NCBI RefSeq assembly: GCF_050908995.1
Contig: NC_135133.1
Location: 2,212,001-2,276,000, forward strand
DNA from: Andrena cerasifolii
Lineage: Eukaryota; Arthropoda; Insecta; Hymenoptera; Andrenidae
Direction of reading: 5' to 3'
DNA: 64,000 nucleotides
Below are positions 56,900 through 64,000 of this stretch, piece by piece. Position 1 is the stretch's first letter; each line of letters begins with the position of its first letter. The notes below the pieces were generated by a model, which saw only the letters and a program-made list of their open reading frames with translations, was not told the DNA's origin and did no database searches. Position numbers and translations under genes: made by a program.

Positions 56900-58200
56900 C
56901 ACTTTTAATCAATTGGCAGCTATCGAGGTGCATGCTGCGTCTTTGGAACAGATTACATAAATTCATTCTTCTGAAGACGAAAACAGTTACCGGAATGTTG
57001 CATGGTAATGCGTGAGCTATTACAGTTACGAGGCATCAAATAGAACTTGGCGAGCACAAATCACGCAATAGCAAATTAATAGGGCTTTCCGTTCTCTTGG
57101 ATTGATAGATGCGCACCGCAAATGGAATCACTGTATCACGATCTCGGGCATAACGGAAATAAACGCGGCTAAACGAATAAATCACACCAGACACTCCCAT
57201 ATCGTTTTGCCACTGACATCTTTCTCCCATTGACTGTCATTTTATTGCTGATTGAACCGTCTCAGATTCCGCGCGCAGATTAAAACCGAACGCATTAACT
57301 GTCGTCGCGGTTTTATCCTGGCCCATCCGTTCGCTCGTTTAATTCAGGCTACATTAGAGAAGGATCGAGCACGTTCCTATCAATTATGACGTATTTTATT
57401 TATTAGCGCCATTTGCCACTGTCTATTGACGCGCGTTACAAAATCGCGAGTCACCGGTTTGAGTGAAAACGCCATTAAGATCCGCGGTGATATCGGCGTT
57501 AATCGATTTCTGTTGCAAATTTAACCGATCTCGGCGAAAGAAAGCCCGTGGATCACGCGAGTTATTAGTTATAAAATGTTGTAGCTCAGTATTACAAAAT
57601 ATTACAGACGCGCTGGCTCCGTCCTGCGGTTTAACTTGAGTTTCTACGTCTCAGCTTCGTTTGGCGTTTTATTCGTTTCGGGAGGAAAGGTGCGCGAATA
57701 TTTCTGCAAGGATTTTCAGGTCTATTTTAAACGGTGCTGCTCTATTTTCCGTTGATACCTACCATTACTCCACTTGCGTCTTCAGTTTTCTGCTTTCATG
57801 AAAGGAGGATCGAAGGTCGTGATTGATCAGCTGTAACAGATTATATCTGAATAAAGATGTCTGTCAAAATATACTTTATTGCACATTTTAAGCGATAATT
57901 AATGCACGAACCTGTTTCCCTGCGAGTCTATTTCGTTCGCCAAAGTGCGCCACGTGTTCCAAGTCCCAGATAAAATTGACTTAATCTGTTCATGAGACCA
58001 TTAGTTCGACATACATCGATTGTCCATTAATACATCCACTCATTTGCCTGTCTCTTCCATCAATTACGCGTTTATTTTCTCACACATTATCTGTGCCGCA
58101 GCGTTGCCCCGGTGGGCGGTCCAAGAGCGCGAGCATCCATCGCGTTTTCCAAAGCTCGCGTGGAAGGGGGCGCTCGGAACCTATGAAGTTGCGGGCATGT
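56900..58200. other. Single-copy island, possible enhancer-type DNA
   Basis: 1.3 kb of unique-looking, moderately GC-rich sequence with many ATTA/TTAAT cores (for example CAATTATGACGTATTTTATT near 57382). It has no transposon ends and no defensible exon. Regulatory function is inference. Confidence 0.3.
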
Positions 58201-58244
58201 GACGGATGGGTTACATGCTGGTTTCGTGACGATTAAATTGATTT

Positions 58245-58690
58245 GATTTGTGGTTATAGGCTGATTTCAAGTCGTTTGGATTTGTGGTTATGGGATATAT
58301 GTATGTAGGATCGTCGGGGTTTCATAAAATGAATATATAAAATGTAATGATGGAATATTAGTATAAAGAACAAAGAAATACAGAAGACAATAGCAACGTA
58401 ACTGTGCTCTTAGCACGCTTTCCACGACTGCCTAAAGACGATCGGCACGATCGCCGAGCACCACCTCGATTCGGCCGTCTTTCTCTAATTTTTTAAACCC
58501 CTAGGGGGGGGGGTGAGGTTTCTTTTTCTTCATAATTTCGTATTGTTATCCAAACTACGTATGCCTGCAAAGTTTCAAGTCTATTGGATTGTTGGAAGTG
58601 GGTTAAAATTGAGTTTCTAGATTTGAAGTAAACAAACATACGTACAAACAAACAGAGGATTGAAGCTGAATAAAAATTATTTAATAAGGT
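58245..58690 (-). repeat. Dispersed repeat T, copy 2
   Basis: The inverted counterpart of 26030-26390, with about 200 bp of unrelated sequence (roughly 58320-58490) interrupting it. The interruption may be another insertion, but its ends are not clear. Confidence 0.55.
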
Positions 58691-58839
58691 AAAGGATTGA
58701 GAATTTTGCAGTTATACGAGTCGATTTCTATAAAAACGATTTTGCAATTACATGGGGCACTGTGTGTACTTTATGATTTAAAAAAAAAACATGTTATTGA
58801 ATTGAATAATTTTGTAAAATATTGAAAATTCATAGTCCT

Positions 58840-59690
58840 TACAATGGCCCAATACCTGGACAGCTTAACTAGTATGTCCCGGTGTCCCGATTTTATTGTC
58901 CCATTACATGGACACGTGATGAAACGACAGCAATTTGGATATTTTCTCGGGAAATTAAATAAAAAAAACAACACAATAGTTTTTCCTACTCGCATATTTC
59001 TTCTGTATAAAGAATTTATTCGAATCAGTAAACAAACTTGAGTAAAAACAATCTATTATTGAATGACTAATTTTAAGGCTATGTGTATTCGTGTGTGACA
59101 CGCGAATTTTACACATGAATATTGAATTGAATATTATCATTAAAACAAGATAACAAGAATACAAAGTAATAATTGCTAAGGTGTTAAATAATGATTTTAA
59201 TATTGTGTCAAGAATAACTCGTGCTTATTTCACAGTTTGCATACATGGTCAGGTTTAGGGCCGTTCCGAGATTTCACTGTACCAGTAGATAGACACGAGA
59301 ATAAAAAACTAATAAGAACTTTAATTTTAATCTTCCAATCAAAAAAGAATACTACGAGGTACCATTTTTCTAAATATATATTAGTTGTACCAATATACTA
59401 AACATTATTAATAATATTCGCTTAAGAAAAAGCAGAGACTGTTTAACAAATCAGAGAAGAGCAATACTAAAATGGTGTAAACTGGAGAGTTCAAGAAAAT
59501 TTATTTTTATTACGAGTGTTACGAGTTTACTAAAAAAATATGTACATGAATATATTTTATTAAATATCTGAATAATTTAATAAAATAGTACGTTTATGGA
59601 TAAAGCGAATATTAAATGTAATAATCAGTATTATTTACATTAGTGTCCAGGTACTGGGACGTGTCCAGGTATTAGGACATTTACCTTAAG
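58840..59690. mobile_element. Word-iterated element P (GTCCCARTACCTGGACAC words)
   Basis: Two copies of a word near the left side (58846 and 58898) and two inverted copies near the right side (59643 and 59661) follow the form TGTCCYARTACCTGGACAC. Looser copies of the CCCAGTTA half occur at about 59714 and 59840. The AT-rich interior has no coding frame. The opposed words suggest the ends of an element, but no clear outer terminus or duplication was identified. Confidence 0.4.
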
Positions 59691-60170
59691 AACCTTTTTG
59701 TCAATCAAAGGTGTAACTGGGACTGCTCAAGTCTATCCCGTCCAATTATATAATATTATTGTTTATCCATTAGTCAATTCTTGTTTATTTTCACAATTCC
59801 TAAAATGTAGAACACTGGGGCTCCAAGAGTCCCAGTTATATAAGCCTACGGATACGAGCCTACACGCACACTACTAGTAGTTTCCCCATCTGTTACATGC
59901 CCGCAATTTTGTGGGGTTTCGTGTTTGTGTGTGGTATGCCTGTTTGCGCGCGACTTTATATTATATACGGTCACCCTACAAGCGCATAAGCAAATGGGGC
60001 GACTCAAATAGAAGGGATGGTTCCTCCTGTCACGTCCCGGGTGAAGGTCTGTTTAGGGGAATGACATAGTTGGGGTAGATCGAGAGGAAGCCTTGGTACG
60101 AAAACCAGTTTCGCGACACAAGGCTAGTTGGGGGAGTTTAGGCACGAAAACCAGCTTCGCGGCACTAAGG
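59691..60170. other. No gene recognised
   Basis: A short direct repeat around ACGAAAACCAG(T/C)TTCGCG lies at about 60097 and 60145. Confidence 0.35.
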
Positions 60171-60404
60171 AAGATAGGACTTTGGCTCGGTGGGTCGTAG
60201 GGAGTTCGTGAGACGTAGTCTCGATGTAAGAGGGTTTTTGGGACGAGGGACTTGTTTAGACTTTGAAGGTGAGGGAGGAGACTGAGGAAGATAGGACTTT
60301 GGCTCGGTGGGTCGTAGGGAGGTCGTGAGACGTAGTCTCGATGTAAGAGGGTTTTTGGGACGAGGGACTTGTTTAGACTTCGAAGGTGAGGGAGGAGATC
60401 GTGC
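60171..60404 (-). repeat. 117-bp tandem duplication
   Basis: Two near-identical units begin with AAGATAGGACTTTGGCTCGG at 60171 and 60288. As 117 is divisible by three, the minus-strand frame 60478-60053 runs through both as a repeated peptide (LVPKTLLHRDYVSR). That frame has no recognised domain and is not convincing as a gene. Confidence 0.85.
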
Positions 60405-60860
60405 CTCGTAGGGCGTAGAGGGAAGGGGATTTCGTCGTTGATCATCTTGAGATGGGGACCGCTAAGGTACATCGTCAAGGTGGTCGGTGGTTGGGGAAAA
60501 GGGGTAAGATTTGAATTCGAGGGACTTAGGCGAAGATTTGGAGTAATTTGTTGGGGAAGACTCTAATTACGACTGCGCGAAAAATAGTGGAACGTCACAC
60601 TCCCTTAAGTTGCAAAAGTAGCGCCAACTGAAGACGGAAAAGTTCTTAGGTTGGTCCAACAAACAATCGAGCAAAGTTGCATCAAAATCGGCGTGCGTCA
60701 CTCACCGATCTTCCCTTGGCAATCAAATTAACTCTACCTATGTAGCAAGTACAATCACCATTCTCGCTAAACCTGCCCACTCACGCAAGCATAATTCGCT
60801 GTACACACGAAGTACGCAGCAGCAGCTCCTCAGTGTTCCAAGTAAACATGGGCACGCGGT
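60405..60860. other. No feature recognised
   Basis: Mixed sequence between the tandem duplication and the candidate exon. On the minus strand it would be the start of the first intron. Confidence 0.3.
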
Positions 60861-60877
60861 TAGTGGATTGTACTTAC

Positions 60878-60993
60878 CTGACTCTCGACTCGTCCTCCCC
60901 GCGAATCTTCGCCACGGTAGAATGATCTTGCAACGTCCCGATCTTTTCGATCAGATGTTGCCTCTTCTCAATGGACTTCCGCCTGAGATCCAT
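60878..60993 (-). CDS. Candidate first coding exon (unrecognised protein)
   Basis: On the minus strand the first ATG after an in-frame stop (28 codons upstream) opens MDLRRKSIEKRQHLIEKIGT. It continues with 18 more residues, rich in Lys, Arg and Glu, to a canonical donor GAGTCAG|GTAAGTA at 60878/60877. That gives 38 codons plus two bases (phase 2). The peptide is charged and looks helical or coiled-coil. It has the composition of a real N-terminus and is not low-complexity, but I do not recognise the family. A GC-rich block (60994-61345) lies upstream, as for a 5' UTR and promoter. The start context is weak at -3 (T) with G at +4. The next exon would lie at lower coordinates, beyond what I could identify. 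It may also be a chance frame with a chance donor. Confidence 0.42.
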
Positions 60994-61345
60994 CGAATCG
61001 CAAAGCCGCGTTCCCGCGTTTCGCAACGCGATTGTGCGGCCCAGAGACACGCTTGTAGCAGGCGCGTGTAACGGTTAACGGCCCCGCGAAAAGGATGGAT
61101 CGGCGCTTTTCGCCGGTGCTTTCTGGCGATATTGCAAGAGCGACGATTGCGTGAAACGGCCGATGCGGCCTTTACCCGGGAGATTTCAGCGCGTCGATCC
61201 TCGCCCGTGAATAATGCGCTGTCCCAGCGGCGACGCGGAAGGGAAGGCTGAGGAACAGTTTCCGCGTGGTGGTGGAAGTTCTGCCTTCGACGCTGACCGT
61301 AAAATCGCGGCATAGATGTCGCGGCGATAAGATTCACGATTCAGC
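60994..61345 (-). promoter_or_regulatory. CpG-rich 5' UTR/promoter candidate
   Basis: GC-rich, CpG-rich sequence directly upstream of the candidate exon on the minus strand. A 128-codon frame through it (61337-60951) is in a different frame from the exon. No TATA box is obvious. Confidence 0.3.
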
Positions 61346-61361
61346 GTCGCTCAGGGGACTC

Positions 61362-62330
61362 TGTCGGTAGATGTTCTGTTTCTGTGAAACCCAAGTTTGC
61401 TCGTACTGTGTATATCAGGGTGGACCTTATTTTTCGACCATCAGATTTTTTGGGTCTCACCCCCCCCCCTCCCAAAATTGTGACACTTGTCGTGAAAATA
61501 ACCTAGAAAAAATTTCAGGCCGATTGGATTACGGGAAAACGAAGCGCATCGAATTTGAAAATTTTGAATATTTTAAAACTTTACATAAATATACATTATG
61601 ATACATCGTTGAATTTGTATTTTTGTCGGTAGATGTTCTGTTCCTGTGAAACTCAAGTTTGCTCGTACTGTGTATATCAGGGTGGACCTTATTTTTCGAT
61701 CATCAGATTTTTTGGGTCTCAACCCCCCCCCCCTCCAGAATTGTAAGACTTGTCGGAAAAATGATCTGGAAAAAATTTTAGGCCGATTGGATTACGGGAA
61801 TACGAAGCGCATCGAATTTGAAAATTTTGAATATTTTAAAACTTTACATAAATATACATTACGATACATCGTTGAATTTGTATTTTTGTCGGTAATGTTC
61901 TGTTTCTGTGAACCTCAAGTTTGCTCGTACTGTGTATATCAGGGTGGACCTTATTTTTCGACCATCAGATTTTTTGGGTCTCACCCCCCAGAATTATGAC
62001 ACCTGTCGGGAAAATGATCTGTGCGCTACCCCGCGAGGGAATGAAATACCTTCTATTTCATTACATTAACTATTTATTTGTTCACGGGGTTTACATCTGT
62101 TGTATATTATCAACTGTCAGCGCTTGAACAATATACGCTACAACACAACGCTACACAACGTCGTTCCTGGCGATGTCGTTATTCACCTTTAGTCACCGGT
62201 CTCCACAATCTCGAAAAAATTTCAGGCCAATTGGATTACGGGAAAACGAAGCGCATCGAATTTGAAAATTTTGAATATTTTAAAACTGTACATAAATATA
62301 CATTATGATACATCGTTGAATTTGTGTTTT
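61362..62330 (+). repeat. Tandem array of three 262-bp units
   Basis: Units start with TGTCGGTA at 61362, 61624 and 61887. Each contains TATATCAGGGTGGACCTTAT, a C-run after GGGTCTCA, and GGCCGATTGGATTACGGGAA. Units are similar but not identical. The third is split by a 187-bp insertion (62021-62207). The frames that run through the units (for example MFCFCETQVCSYCVYQGG) simply reflect the repeat. Confidence 0.9.
62021..62207. mobile_element. 187-bp insertion in the third tandem unit
   Basis: Units 1 and 2 give the uninterrupted sequence (GATCTGGAAAAAATTTTAGG). In unit 3 the sequence GTGCGCTACCCCGCGAGGG...CTCCACA stands between two ATCT copies (62017-62020, 62208-62211). Read one base earlier the insert is TG...CA, as in a short LTR, but the duplication would then be only 3 bp. 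Class undecided. Confidence 0.6.
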
Positions 62331-63602
62331 CGTTCTGTTTAAGAATACATACACGGCGTATACGATTGTTAACATAAAAAACCTCCGTGACCTTGAAAAC
62401 TCGAAAGAGTGACCTCGAAGAAAAAAATATTCCTTCCATTATATTCGCCTCTTTAAATACTACAACTTTTGTCTGAAGAGTTTTTTCATATATCCAGAAA
62501 CGACGGAGATATTAAAGTGCATTTTAATCGTGCACCGAATTAATGTAAGTACAACGAAACATGGCTCGTGCTTTTGGTAATCTTACTGTTTTCTGTTCGC
62601 GCATGCGCATTAGACACTTCACTATTGCTTTGTATACAGACAAGTGAGTAATGGGAGTTGCGAAGAAGAGCAGGATGTTCCAAAGAATGTCTGTTTGAAG
62701 GCTTCTTATTTCGAACTCGGAGGGAGGTTTTTTTCGGAGAGCCTGAATATCTCCAAAACGAATCGTGCATGATTGTTTGATGATGTTCTGATTAATGTTT
62801 CTCTATATCATTTTATGAGCCCTATTACCAGGATATTTTTCCGTATCAGTTAAATCTTTCAGCCACTGCAATCTTTTCCAAGATATTCAAATAAGAAGCA
62901 ACATAATTATAAAGATACTCTTCAGACGATGATACAGAAGCTGCAGCAAAAAGCAATCTGCAGCAGGAGCATCTCAGAAGGTAGGATATTATTTTGCCCC
63001 TTTTTTAAAGACGTATCGCCTCGTTTAATATCCATCTCTTGCGATCTAAACAGAAGATTTGCACATATTATTAGTATTAGTTATCCACAAGTTGTATATG
63101 TGGTCGTCTTTAAATTAAGTAAGACTTTTTGGGAGGGGGAGGGTTATAAAATATCCCAAATTCTTGTACTGCGGGAGGGAGGGAGTAAGAAATTGCCAAA
63201 TTACCCCTACGCAATTTAAAGACACCCCTACGCGCCAAAGAATCTCACTTTTCTACCGAAGGAACCACGAACCAAAACATAAATGTAGGATTTCTTCTGG
63301 TTCTTGCTGAATTCTTGGATGAATGGGACGCGGAAATGGAGGTCTTTTGAAGGAATGAGGCCCAGTTAATATTAAAAGAAACAGAGTTAAATATAGGTGG
63401 AGCTAAGTGGTGAATAATGGTGTAATATATAATAAGTAAAAGGTTCAAAGACGCAAGTACACGACTGGACCCCGCTCGACTACCGGCAAACGACTTCTTT
63501 CGTCGCTCGTCTCCTCACGCGACAATGCTGGCGCGCTTTTCGGCTGCTTTTCTGACGCGTCACGCGCTCGACCAGCGCTCATCGGCACCCCACATAAATA
63601 CA
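62331..63602. other. AT-rich, no gene recognised
   Basis: Short frames only. A small CpG-rich patch lies at 63450-63590, just before the terminal transposon. Confidence 0.35.
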
Positions 63603-63604
63603 TA

Positions 63605-64000
63605 CAGTGAGTAAAAAAAGTATTTGGACGGTTTTTAAAATCCCATAACTTTTTTAGAATTGGTCCAAACGACATGAGTTTTTTTTAGAAGCTAGAAGGA
63701 TTAGTTTGCTAAGTGCCGTGTTTCGCCGTTTTGAAAAAAATGCATTTGGTTCGAATAGAAAAAAAAAATTGCAAAGGTCGTTTTTTTAACTTTTTTTTGT
63801 GAGCCTGTAATGAAAATTAAAAAAAAAACGTTTGTAGATTGCAGTAAGTTGTATACGTGCCTAAAATTTCATCAAAATCGGTTAACGTTGCTCTGAGCTA
63901 TAAACGCTTAAAGATCGCAGAATAAGGTCGAAAATCGCTGATTTCGGGAATTTTCGAATTTTTTTTTCTATTCCGACCAAATGCATTTTTTTCAAAACGG
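63605..64000. mobile_element. TA element family S, copy 3, cut by the window edge
   Basis: TA (63603-63604) then CAGTGAGTAAAAAAAGTATTTGG. From there it follows S1 closely: CATAACTTTTTTAGAATTGG, GAAGCTAGAAGGATTAGTTT, GATTGCAGTAAGTTGTA. The right arm has begun at the end of the window (CCAAATGCATTTTTTTCAAAACGG). Confidence 0.8.

Noticed and set aside
61371..61999. Frames through the 262-bp units as a repeat protein
   Set aside because: The frame changes between units because 262 is not divisible by three, and a stop ends each. This is a repeat artefact.
1..64000. CRISPR arrays, bacterial operons, rRNA and tRNA genes
   Set aside because: No regularly spaced direct repeats of the CRISPR kind, no operon-like coding, and by eye no tRNA B-box in a cloverleaf context. 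The sequence is eukaryotic non-coding DNA. A covariance-model search would be needed to exclude small RNAs fully.

Overview
The window is eukaryotic nuclear DNA and almost certainly from an insect. A hymenopteran (bee, ant or wasp) is my best guess. That rests on the alternation of AT-rich stretches with CpG-rich, non-depleted islands and on the crowd of short TA- and TTAA-flanked DNA transposons. It is inference from style, not from a diagnostic gene. No complete protein-coding gene can be supported. The longest open frames lie in CpG-rich DNA where stop codons are scarce, or inside repeats. The window reads as intergenic or long-intron DNA, with at most a few candidate exons. The best is a minus-strand first coding exon at 60878-60993 that ends in a canonical splice donor.

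Layout. 0-8 kb: old repeats, a TA-flanked foldback element (361-916), a very large hairpin (about 2975-4590) and small CpG-rich islands. 8.3-12.5 kb: a solo LTR with a perfect 5-bp target duplication, then a 3.6-kb CpG-rich island. 12.5-25 kb: foldback elements (13756-14491, 18078-18806, 19014-20405), a GC-rich single-copy block (15.5-18 kb) and a dispersed repeat split by two insertions (21.8-23.8 kb). 25-39 kb: foldbacks, a degenerate tandem-repeat field (27.6-29.5 kb), islands, and a Tc1/mariner deletion derivative with both inverted ends and a broken transposase (37455-38232). 39-46.5 kb: the densest transposon stack, with three TTAA elements nested in one host element, a second solo LTR and two pairs of elements that share one TTAA. 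47-56.6 kb: hAT-type elements with 8-bp target duplications, one of them host to a TTAA element, plus a near-perfect 694-bp foldback. 57-64 kb: a single-copy island, tandem arrays, the candidate exon and a second copy of the first transposon family, cut by the window edge.

How it works together. This is mainly a transposon record. At least twelve elements flanked by TTAA, with G-rich ends (TTAAGGGG, TTAAGGAGG, TTAAGGATG or TTAACCCT), belong to about ten families with unrelated interiors but similar length and foldback form. They are probably piggyBac-type non-autonomous elements. A second, less familiar class carries one 12-20 nt word repeated on both strands at the ends and inside the element. 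In the family ending TAGGGGAGACCGGGG the word differs from copy to copy while staying the same within each copy. Nested insertions with duplicated target sites, and unoccupied sister copies, let several insertion events be ordered directly from the sequence.
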